Assembly: GCA_950295325.1 (NCBI GenBank)
Contig: OX485803.1
Span: 44,035,554 to 44,099,553 of the forward strand
Direction of reading: 5' to 3'
Length of the DNA: 64,000 nucleotides
Source of the DNA: Polytrichum commune
Lineage: Eukaryota; Streptophyta; Polytrichopsida; Polytrichales; Polytrichaceae
The translations under genes and the position numbers were made by a program. Positions 50,839 through 59,222 of this stretch are shown piece by piece (position 1 is the first letter of the stretch; every line of letters starts with the position of its first letter). Under the pieces are notes generated by a model. That model was given only the letters and a program-made list of their open reading frames with translations, was not told the DNA's origin and ran no database searches.

Positions 50839-53800
50839 CTACCCACCACCTTTACCTTTCCAATTCCACTCAATATGTAAATTACGTCTTCTACAAAGGA
50901 CATTCCTAGCCCCCCAAGTCCTATCAAAGCCTTTAAGCATCGCCTCCGCGGAAAAACTACTAATTTTAATAACCTTGATCACCCGGTTCCATGCCACTTT
51001 GGCGTAGACAATAAGTTCATCCCAAATGCGATGTTTAACCTTAGTTTCATGCCACTGTTCATTGTTGAAGACCTTGTCATTGCGTTCAATCCAAATAGTC
51101 CAGAGGGTAATGCCTCTAAGGAGGTGCCAAATCTTGCTTTTCTTGCCATACTTACGCGGGAGCCTTTCTCCAAAGAGTGCTTGTTTCCAGTTGAAACTGT
51201 CATAGTTTCCCGTCCTTACCCCACAGAGTTCATGCATGATGAAAGTGGCCCATCTCCATGCCCTACGCGCTTGGATACAGTCCCAGAATTTGTGTTTAAC
51301 TGATTCACTCGTATTAGGGAGACAAAAAGGACATTGCTTAGAGATGGAGACCAGGGCAATGCGAGCCCTCCATTCATTGACTGCGACCGCTTTATGCCAA
51401 ATGGACCAAATGAAAGCAGCCTCTTTCCCCGCTCGGAGCGGGTCCCACACTTGCGACCAGTAGAATTTGTAGTTGCCTGGGAGGTAGCCTTGCCATTTAT
51501 CAGCCGCGCGGGTGGTATCCGGGTTTCTTTTGCTAATTGCCTCCCTCCCATCCTTAGTGGTGTAGTCAAGGAAGCTTCCCCCGTCGCTCCACCTCCACCG
51601 ATCCGGATCCCACTCAAGAGTGGCACTCTTACCATAAAAGAACGAAATTTGCTCTTTGTTCTCACCTTCTCGCTTCGGGCCTCTTTGAGTATGAATGATC
51701 TTAACCTTATGGAATAACCCTCTCAATTCCCCTTCCGGTTTTTCCCAGACTCTGAGGCATCTTGAGTGCGTACCGACCATGAAGCATTGCACCGGAGGGG
51801 GCATGACAAGGTTTTGTAGTTGCAAACATGCCGGTTTGTATTCCTCCTCACACCTAAGAACCAATGCGGGGTCCTTTTCCCCTTCCACATAGAAACCAAG
51901 CCAGTGCCCCTGGTAGGTAGCGTCCTCATCGTCTTCAAGTAAATCTCTCCATTTACCCCCAATTTTGTCCGTAAGCATGTTCCAATCCCCCACATCCATG
52001 GACGTAAGACCGAATTTGTTTTTGGCCACCTCCCATGTGATGAAGTCTCGTTGCTCACTATCCCAAACATCATCCACGCACCTAATCCCTTTGCGATAGA
52101 GTTCTAATCCCTTGGCATATTCGATCCCATTGTTAATGAGCTCAATCCCATCGGACCACCACACATTAGAGTGGAGTAGTTCCATTCGAGTGCGAGGGGG
52201 AAGTTGGTAAATTCCTTTGGCCATAACTTTCCATGCTTTGCTTATGTGCCCCCAAACCTTGGACCCCGCTACTCCAATATGGTTTTTACAAGTGAACCAA
52301 TCAAGACTAACCCCCCAACTTCGCCCCCTTTGTGGGTTAAACCGTGCGAGCCTATATCTAAGCATTGTTTGTAGGTTGGATTCACCGGGCTCCATTGCCT
52401 TGACGATCCACTTACACATTAGGCTGGTTTTAACCACCTCCGGGTCCACCAATCCTAGCCCACCATTCTTCTTCTTCATGCAGCACTCCTTCCAGCTAAC
52501 TCTCGTACGGGTTAATTGCTCCTTGCCAGACCATAGGTAGTTACGAATGGCACCCCTGATTTTTCTCAAAATCTTATTAGATCCCCCCCACACGGTAATA
52601 AAGAACCAAAGCGTGGACAACAACACTTGATTACAAATTACCACTCTCCCTGCAAGAGCCAGCTTCATGGTACTCCAGTAATCCAATTTCTTGGAGATTT
52701 TCCTATAAAGGAATTGGTCAATGTCGGGGGTGTTCAGGTTAAGCCCGAAAGGGGTCCCTAGCAATTTGGACAAATCCCCTTCCTCTGCCCACTGCCAGTT
52801 ATAACCTTCTAACCAATCGGGTTTGTGGGTGTATTTGTCGAACCAATAGGCGCAGGATTTCTCCCAGTTAATCTCCATCCCTGATGCTTCACTAAACACT
52901 TCCAAAATCCGTACTAACTCATCGACATATCTTTTATCCCCTCTAACCATAAATGATGAATCATCCGCGTACTGGGATATACTTTGTTGCTTCTTTCCCC
53001 CCGGAAGAGTTACCCCTCTTAACCTACCCTCCTTAATCGCTTTTTTAATTACATGTGTAAGTACTTCCCCTACAATGAGAAAGAGATAGGGTGCTAGAGG
53101 GCAACCTTGTCTTACTCCCCGTTCAATGCGAAAGTTGTCCCCTTGTTCCCCGTTAAGGTTCACTGATGCTGAGGCATTCACAAAAAGCAGCTTCACCCAT
53201 CCTATAAACTTCTCACAAATATTCATCTCCTTCATTGCGTGAAAAAGGAAACGCCACGACACCTTGTCATAGGCCTTTGAAAAGTCCAGCTTAAGGAAGA
53301 CCGTGTGCTGCTTCGACGACCTAGCCCAATGCAGTGTTTCCTGCGTTAACACAATATTATCTAATATGAACCGTAAAGGTAGGAAAGCTGTTTGCTCCGG
53401 GCTAATGACGTCTCTCAGTATAGGTTGCAGTCTTAATTGCAGGGTTTTTGCGAAAATCTTGTAAATGGAGGTAAGTAAGGTTATGGGCCTCCAATAGTTG
53501 AGGTCCTTTAAGTCTCCTTCCTTAGGTATAAGACTAATGAGTCCCTTGGTAATTCCTTCATGTAACACTCCGTTCTCCGTGCCCCTAGATATCATGAGGA
53601 GAAAGTCTTGTCCTACGGATGGCCAAAGTTTTTGGAATAGTTCTACCGGTATCCCGTCATGTCCGGGTGCCTTACCTTTAGCCATAGACATTACCGCACT
53701 AGAAAACTCTTTTTCCGTGAACTCCTTAGCTAATGACTCATTCATATCATTTGTAAATGTTGCCGGGAGTCCCACCATGACTTCATTGAGCGCGGCGTCC

Positions 53801-55098
53801 GAGATATCCTTGTGTTGGTACAACTCTCTATAGAAGTCGTAACATATCCTTTCTAGATCCTCTTTCCTTGTAAAACTTCGGCCGTGTTTGTCTTTTAGTT
53901 CCGTAATGTGAGCTTGGGCGTTCTTTTGCCTAACCGATTTGAAAAAATCGGCGGAGCACTTATCTCCAACCTGTTGCCATTTTACCCTAGCTCTTACTGC
54001 GGCTCCCCTTGCCTTTCGCATATCTATTTCCCCTATTATATGCTTTAACCTTCCTACTTCCCTTTGCTTGTCTGGATTATGTACATCCTCATGCAGTGTG
54101 GCTATGGCTATTTCCAAGTTAGCCTTAGTATCTAGCTCCACTTTCCTATTCTCCCTAGCTTTAAGTTTGCTTATCTGTCTATAGAGTCTTGAAATATTCC
54201 TCAACTTGTAGAAAAAGGTTGCTTCCTTTGGTAGTGCATCCCACCTTTCTCTAAGTTTCTCCGTTATTTCGCCTTTAAGGTAAAATGCATTCCATTTAAA
54301 TGCCGATTTTCTTATCTCTCCATTTCCAATGCATATTTCTATCTGAACCGGGGAATGATCCGATCCTACCGAGTAGCCGTGTATAAAGTAGTTTCCTTGG
54401 TGTATGCATAACCTACTTTGTATTGGAGTATAAAATCGGTGTAACCTGGCTAACCTTCTTGCTTGCCCCTTTTGGCCATTATCCCATGTGAACCGCGGGC
54501 CTCCTTGGTGGATAAACGTGTCGTTGACTTGGAATGCGTTAAGTAACTCGTTCCAAGTAAGCTTTTCTAAATTGCTTATGGCTCTACCACAGTCATTAGA
54601 CTTATCTTCCGGGCGTTCTGTCATATTAAAGTCACCTCCTAGTATCCACTCACAGTCTTTTGGTAAAGCATCAACCATAATGTGCCATAGGTGGCGTCTT
54701 TCAGTGGGTATATTGGGTGCGTAAATGCACACAATGCCAATATTACCCCCCTCTATTCCTTCAAGTTTTACCCATACAATCCTATTATCATACAAAGCCC
54801 CATGGTCTTTTACTAGCCTAGCATACTTCCTAGCAATCAAAATTCCTACTCCTCCCTTACCCGCTGCATTGGGGTTGAGCCAACTTTTCTCCCCCGGAGC
54901 TGCTTCTAGTATCCAGCTTGCGTAACCCGGCATGAGTCTTGTTCCAAGATTTTCTAGAGCCCTACCCCTAAGTTTATGCTCTTGGATCATAACCACGTCC
55001 GCCTTAGGTGTTATTGCATTGAGAAATCCTCTCTCTTTTGCGATACACTCCGGGTCGTTAAATCCCCGTATGTTGTGTGTGATGATGTTTAATTTCAT
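50839..55098 (-). CDS. LINE ORF2: endonuclease, reverse transcriptase and zinc-finger protein, 1419 aa
   Basis: This protein nicks the target DNA and copies the element RNA from the nick. The AP-endonuclease-like domain spans about 1-255, with N9, E40, D156/N158 in GGDFNMTE and SDHSP at 246-250. The reverse transcriptase spans about 510-770: FLKLDFSKAYDKVSW (D604), RQGCPLAPYLF (663-673) and YADD (709-712), all intact. The zf-RVT region ends with CPFCLPNTSESVKHKFWDC near 1256-1274. No RNase H domain follows. Residue 220 is His within ARLHRFY, where LINE endonucleases normally have Asp. Its start lies 26 bp beyond the stop of the ORF1 extension and in another frame, so reinitiation is likely. 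Confidence 0.93.
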   Translation of the reverse strand: MKLNIITHNIRGFNDPECIAKERGFLNAITPKADVVMIQEHKLRGRALENLGTRLMPGYASWILEAAPGEKSWLNPNAAGKGGVGILIARKYARLVKDHGALYDNRIVWVKLEGIEGGNIGIVCIYAPNIPTERRHLWHIMVDALPKDCEWILGGDFNMTERPEDKSNDCGRAISNLEKLTWNELLNAFQVNDTFIHQGGPRFTWDNGQKGQARRLARLHRFYTPIQSRLCIHQGNYFIHGYSVGSDHSPVQIEICIGNGEIRKSAFKWNAFYLKGEITEKLRERWDALPKEATFFYKLRNISRLYRQISKLKARENRKVELDTKANLEIAIATLHEDVHNPDKQREVGRLKHIIGEIDMRKARGAAVRARVKWQQVGDKCSADFFKSVRQKNAQAHITELKDKHGRSFTRKEDLERICYDFYRELYQHKDISDAALNEVMVGLPATFTNDMNESLAKEFTEKEFSSAVMSMAKGKAPGHDGIPVELFQKLWPSVGQDFLLMISRGTENGVLHEGITKGLISLIPKEGDLKDLNYWRPITLLTSIYKIFAKTLQLRLQPILRDVISPEQTAFLPLRFILDNIVLTQETLHWARSSKQHTVFLKLDFSKAYDKVSWRFLFHAMKEMNICEKFIGWVKLLFVNASASVNLNGEQGDNFRIERGVRQGCPLAPYLFLIVGEVLTHVIKKAIKEGRLRGVTLPGGKKQQSISQYADDSSFMVRGDKRYVDELVRILEVFSEASGMEINWEKSCAYWFDKYTHKPDWLEGYNWQWAEEGDLSKLLGTPFGLNLNTPDIDQFLYRKISKKLDYWSTMKLALAGRVVICNQVLLSTLWFFITVWGGSNKILRKIRGAIRNYLWSGKEQLTRTRVSWKECCMKKKNGGLGLVDPEVVKTSLMCKWIVKAMEPGESNLQTMLRYRLARFNPQRGRSWGVSLDWFTCKNHIGVAGSKVWGHISKAWKVMAKGIYQLPPRTRMELLHSNVWWSDGIELINNGIEYAKGLELYRKGIRCVDDVWDSEQRDFITWEVAKNKFGLTSMDVGDWNMLTDKIGGKWRDLLEDDEDATYQGHWLGFYVEGEKDPALVLRCEEEYKPACLQLQNLVMPPPVQCFMVGTHSRCLRVWEKPEGELRGLFHKVKIIHTQRGPKREGENKEQISFFYGKSATLEWDPDRWRWSDGGSFLDYTTKDGREAISKRNPDTTRAADKWQGYLPGNYKFYWSQVWDPLRAGKEAAFIWSIWHKAVAVNEWRARIALVSISKQCPFCLPNTSESVKHKFWDCIQARRAWRWATFIMHELCGVRTGNYDSFNWKQALFGERLPRKYGKKSKIWHLLRGITLWTIWIERNDKVFNNEQWHETKVKHRIWDELIVYAKVAWNRVIKVIKISSFSAEAMLKGFDRTWGARNVLCRRRNLHIEWNWKGKGGG

Positions 55099-55124
55099 GC
55101 TTGAGTATGTGGGTTCCTCCAGCC

Positions 55125-56048
55125 TTATCCTCCCAGGGGAGATTTGTTACGGTTTTCCCATATCTTACCTTGCCTTGGGGTAAGAACATGTTTTCCCAAA
55201 GCTATGAGGCTACTAGCACTATTGCGTATGGGAGTGCTAACCCCTTCCCCTCTTTGACCTCTATCATAGTCTTTATTACCATACCCCCTTCTAGAGTCTT
55301 GTGAGGTTGTGGGGCTATCTAGGCCTATGCTGACTAGTATGTCATTATAAATGGTCCTCTTATTTGGAAGAAACTGCGTTTCACATATAACTTCGGTAGC
55401 TATCCCTGCTTGTTTAGTTGTGTACTCCACAGTACCTTCTGGTTCCTTGACTCTGTCCATTTCTGTGTCATGTAGAAATTCTGCCTGCTTACCTCTCTGC
55501 AAGGCGTTAATGGCTACCCTATATTGGGCTTGCTCGGCTACTTCTGGCTGGCCCGTTGGCCCCCACCTCGTGTCCACCGTCTCGGCTCTCGGGCCGTTGG
55601 GGCCGAGTCGTTGCAGAGGCCCTCCCCATTCCTGGCTCGGGTTTCCTGGAGCGCCACCTGTCAAGCCGTTGCCGCTCACCACGATCCTAGCTTCCTTCAA
55701 GCTGCCCTCCTCCTCGGCATCTGCTTCCCGCTCTTCTCCTACTGTTCCGTCTCCCTGTTCATCCCCTTCCTCTCCCTCTTCCGACTCGTCACCTTCCTTC
55801 CCGCCTTCTTCTTCTTCCTCTTCTTCTTCTTCGCCGTACTCCTGCCCTTCTCCATCTGCCCCTTCTTCTTCGCTATTCTCAACCTCAGAGTTCCCCTCTC
55901 CTGGGTCGATTTCACCCTCTTCCATCTCCTCCAATGCCCGTTTGTGTCCCGCCCTCTTAATCGGGGACCAATTCATTCTAGAGTCTGGTTCTTCCTGTGG
56001 TGACAACCTTGACACTTCTGTTTCTGTCGCCTTCCTCTCCACCTGGTC
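55125..56048 (-). CDS. In-frame continuation of LINE ORF1 after a TAG: acidic region, about 307 aa
   Basis: This frame is the same as ORF1 and follows its TAG (56049-56051) directly, starting with Asp-Gln. No ATG is near its start; the first possible alternative initiator is GTG at 56042. The first 110 residues contain long Glu/Asp/Gly runs, and the rest is polar with no recognised domain. The continuous frame after the stop argues that ORF1 was or is about 846 codons, with the stop either a recent mutation in this copy or read through at low rate. Confidence 0.6.
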   Translation of the reverse strand, partial: DQVERKATETEVSRLSPQEEPDSRMNWSPIKRAGHKRALEEMEEGEIDPGEGNSEVENSEEEGADGEGQEYGEEEEEEEEEGGKEGDESEEGEEGDEQGDGTVGEEREADAEEEGSLKEARIVVSGNGLTGGAPGNPSQEWGGPLQRLGPNGPRAETVDTRWGPTGQPEVAEQAQYRVAINALQRGKQAEFLHDTEMDRVKEPEGTVEYTTKQAGIATEVICETQFLPNKRTIYNDILVSIGLDSPTTSQDSRRGYGNKDYDRGQRGEGVSTPIRNSASSLIALGKHVLTPRQGKIWENRNKSPLGG

Positions 56049-57665
56049 CTATCTTCCAACCCTCGCTTCCAAGTTCTGATCCTTGCGAAGTTCTAGTGGC
56101 GCCCCCTCTGTTACTTCCTTGTATGTGTTGGTTGCCTCCCCCATATGTATATTGTGTGTGTTATCTTCGCCTTCTGATCTTTGTCCGAAATCTGCGTCTG
56201 CCTGGTTTGTTGTTTCTGCCGCAGCTTGCGCTCCAGCGAGCTGAGTTCTGATGTCTCTCATCTCACCCTCCAGGTTGCTCATTTGTTGCTCACTGTTTTG
56301 TTGAAAGCGAGTTGCTGCGGCGTCCTTATCCCCTGCTCCTTCACCAGCTTTGTCTCCCTTCGGGGATTGCGACACCCTCCTACTGCTAGTTTTTGGGGGC
56401 CCTGATGCAGTAACCGTGCCCTGGTTCTTCGCCGCTGCCATCCCATCCAGCGCGTTCTCGCCTCCCGACCTCTCCTCTGCGGGGTTGGGGCCTTCTGATC
56501 CTCCCTTCTGTGCTGCGGCGGTAGCCGCAGCCCCGTCTGCTGCCAGGCATTCTTCTTCTGCGATCTGTTCCCATGTTGGGTTAGTCCTTGGTCTCCTCAT
56601 CAGTGGTCTCTGTTCGTACATCGGCCTCCTGAAGTCATACTCAGTATTCTCGAAGATGTTCCTTCTTGCATTCTTTTTGTTTCGAACTTGTTGGAAGCCA
56701 TCTTCATCTACTATCTTAGATTTACCCTTATCATATGCATTGTTGAACCGTGTTTGTGGGGGTCTCCCACTGTTCCTCCTTGTCTTATTGCCCATCTCAT
56801 TGCAATCTCTAACTTTGTGCTTCCAACTATGACAAGCTCTACATCTGAGAGGCAGTTTGTCATAATCTACCATAACTTGTGGTGCCGGTACAATCTCATC
56901 CTCAGATTCCAGCCTGATGCTTGTAACCCAGCCTTTATCCACTTTGAGATTGACACAGAATCGTGGTGCCTTTGAGTTTTCATTGGCTGTGTCTATCCCA
57001 ATCACTTCTCCTAATGTTTCCGCTATGGATATGGCTTGGTCATGGTGTTCATAAGGTAAGTTTCGGAGAGCTATCCATGTTGGGAATGGTAAGTTACTAG
57101 GGTTGTCCGGATTGAATCCAGGAACCCAACTTTGCAACAAACAGGTTCCCCATTTTGTTTTATATGGAGAAAGCATTAAGGCATTGCACAAGGCGTCTTT
57201 CTCATTACCTTCAAGGAAGAAGTATCCTTTGCCCACATCCATACAAAATGTCAATGTACTACCATGCAGTTCTTGATTCAAGCTTTGTAACCACAATCTC
57301 ATTACTTGGGGCGTAGGTTTAGGGCCCACGAACTTCCCAATCAATAATTTCTCTGTTAAGCTTGCAATGCGGGCACGAAGCTTTCCAGAGTCCACTTTGA
57401 AAGAAATGGCATCCTTTCTAATCAAAAAACCACTAAAGTTCCTTTCAAGATTGCTTGGAAGGATCTCACCACGTTGTTCTTTGAATGGATTGAGATCTCT
57501 CTCGGAGATCTGTTGGCTCGCTTCCACCAACGCTTCAATCACAGCCTCAGCCATCTCCACATCTTGTCCTCTTGCTTCTCCTGCAATCCAACCTCCTTTT
57601 TCCTCCAAAAGCGGATCAAATCTAGGGCCGCTTCCATATCTTACTTTTGCCGCAAACGACTCCAT
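56049..57665 (-). CDS. LINE ORF1: DUF4283-like RNA-binding protein with zinc knuckle, 538 aa
   Basis: Gag-like ORF1 protein that packages the element RNA. Residues about 100-245 match the DUF4283 domain of plant LINE ORF1 proteins (GKFVGPKPTPQVMRLWLQ near 110, SWVPGFNP at 179, WIALRNLP at 197). A CCHC zinc knuckle has C275, C278, H283, C288 (CRACHSWKHKVRDC). The C-terminal 200 residues are Ala/Glu/Gly-rich and probably disordered. The first ATG of the open frame (57663-57665) is taken as start. The stop is TAG, after which the same frame stays open for another 307 codons. Confidence 0.88.
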   Translation of the reverse strand: MESFAAKVRYGSGPRFDPLLEEKGGWIAGEARGQDVEMAEAVIEALVEASQQISERDLNPFKEQRGEILPSNLERNFSGFLIRKDAISFKVDSGKLRARIASLTEKLLIGKFVGPKPTPQVMRLWLQSLNQELHGSTLTFCMDVGKGYFFLEGNEKDALCNALMLSPYKTKWGTCLLQSWVPGFNPDNPSNLPFPTWIALRNLPYEHHDQAISIAETLGEVIGIDTANENSKAPRFCVNLKVDKGWVTSIRLESEDEIVPAPQVMVDYDKLPLRCRACHSWKHKVRDCNEMGNKTRRNSGRPPQTRFNNAYDKGKSKIVDEDGFQQVRNKKNARRNIFENTEYDFRRPMYEQRPLMRRPRTNPTWEQIAEEECLAADGAAATAAAQKGGSEGPNPAEERSGGENALDGMAAAKNQGTVTASGPPKTSSRRVSQSPKGDKAGEGAGDKDAAATRFQQNSEQQMSNLEGEMRDIRTQLAGAQAAAETTNQADADFGQRSEGEDNTHNIHMGEATNTYKEVTEGAPLELRKDQNLEARVGR

Positions 57666-58002
57666 CCTTGATCCGTTCTCAACTTCCGTCTCAGCCTAAT
57701 TACCTTCCTTCCCTAATGCAGATCCACACAACCTTTGCACAGCCTACCTCAAGAGTTGTTCGATCTACAAGATCTAAGTCCAGATTTGAAATTATCCAAT
57801 CACTCTAATGCAGATCTGAGTGTTTGAACTTAATCCTGCTCTTAAAGCTTGCTTACTGCAGCAACTAACAATCCTTCATCAGCACATTCTAACTCCCTGC
57901 ATCATACTCCTCAAGGCTCACATTCCAATGTACTGTAGACGGCGTCTCCGCCTCTTCCTCCTCGGGCGAGCCATCTGGGCTATGAGAATGTCGAGGGGAA
58001 GC
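57666..58002 (-). promoter_or_regulatory. 5' UTR / internal promoter region of the young LINE
   Basis: About 340 bp from the element's 5' end to the ORF1 ATG. By analogy with other LINEs it should hold the internal promoter. It is fairly GC-rich at its extreme 5' end, and no specific motif is claimed. Confidence 0.5.
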
Positions 58003-58017
58003 GCTTAGAAGTAAGTT
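58003..58017. repeat. Target-site duplication of the young LINE, right copy
   Basis: gcttagaagtaagtt, identical to 50579-50593. It marks the exact 5' boundary, so the element is not 5'-truncated relative to its leader. Confidence 0.93.
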
Positions 58018-58716
58018 GGTGTGATGTACTCCTTTCACTCCGGTCAGGTATGAGCCATCTCCATAATACGTGGAAGGATGTTACTAAGTCAAGACATGGA
58101 CCCACATATTCCAAGCATAGTCCAGAGTAATGTTATGTTCAAGATGCGTTTAGTGCTTACTCTAGAATAAGCAATAAAATATAGTTCAACATTTCTTAAA
58201 CATGTGTCTTTATGATGTGTGTTCTTAAATCCATGTTGAATCATATACGCCATTCAAAACGAGACGTCCAGATAAGAAAAGTAATCAAAGAACATTCAAT
58301 TGTCTTAAGTGAATTGTCTAAAATGAGTTTGACCCTCAATTCCCTGATATAGAATGTTATTGGTTCAAACCTCCACACGACCTCCGACGCATGCACCTCA
58401 AGCTTGCCAAACATGGAAGGTTTTGTAAGAAAACTCCCTACCAAACTCCTTTGAATTAAAGGATAACTCTAATGTCTTAATTAAGATTTTACTAAATACT
58501 CCACACTCAACAGCGAACACAAATGCTAGGGCCTATATATTTAGTTAAGGAATCAACAAACATGCACTTCTGATAACCATTCCAAACCATGGTAGATCCA
58601 ATTTGTGTTGATGCTTCATTGTAGATTTGCTAGTGCAACACAAGTTTTGTTGATGTGTAAATCTAAAACAAAAGTTGAAGAATGTGAAAAAAAAAATCGA
58701 ATAACACCCACATACC
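58018..58716. other. Intergenic stretch between the LINE and MITE A copy 6
   Basis: No gene and no definable repeat. AT-rich. Confidence 0.4.
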
Positions 58717-58719
58717 TTA

Positions 58720-59219
58720 GGGCCACTTCACACACAAGCCAAGAGCCATGACCACGAGATTGTGAGAGCCCAAAAGAAAGTGTCCAAAGGCCATCCCAAC
58801 ACATCCCCAAAATCATGTATTGTGGTCATGGACCCTCAAGTGTAGTTATGAAGTCATATGTGACCAAGCCCTCAACCAAATGCTATTTCAATAAATTTCT
58901 ATCATGCGGATCCTCAACCATGATAAAATAGAATAAATCAACAGTTGTGAGCATTCGGAGTGCCATGGTCTCCATGTTTTGAGTTAGGCCTACCTCCAAG
59001 AGGTGCTTTTTGAAAGTGGTCCAAGTGACCATGGAACATGATCCATTCGATGCCATGTAGGATTCCATATAGACTCTACATTCACCTTGCTATCACTTAC
59101 TCCGTTGGTCCCTCAAAGCGTAGTGTGAAGTGAACTTGGACCGGCTCCGCCATTTCCACCAATGAGAGTGCTTGAAGTGTAATGGTCACGGGCTCTCAGT
59201 CTCGTGTGTATAGTGGCCT
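58720..59219 (+). mobile_element. MITE family A, copy 6 (full length)
   Basis: A 500-bp copy starting gggccacttcacacacaagc and ending 'gtatagtggcct'. It is flanked by TTA on both sides (58717-58719 and 59220-59222), an intact duplication. Together with copy 5 it fixes the element's ends. Confidence 0.87.
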
Positions 59220-59222
59220 TTA

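Larger units (their letters stand above)
50594..58002 (-). mobile_element. Full-length L1-like LINE retrotransposon, 7.4 kb, apparently recent
   Basis: Read on the - strand: a 5' leader of about 340 bp, ORF1 with zinc knuckle, an acidic in-frame extension, ORF2 with endonuclease and reverse transcriptase, a 3' UTR of about 220 bp, and an A tail broken by two C residues (plus strand 50592-50618). A perfect 15-bp target-site duplication brackets it. ORF2 is fully open over 1419 codons. The element is much richer in GC than its surroundings, and no other transposon has inserted into it. Together these indicate a young insertion. Confidence 0.93.

Noticed and set aside
55351-56079. 242-codon and 159-codon open frames on the + strand opposite the LINE acidic region
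   Set aside because: They are antisense shadows of the Glu-rich tract, whose complement reads as Ser/Pro/Phe runs.
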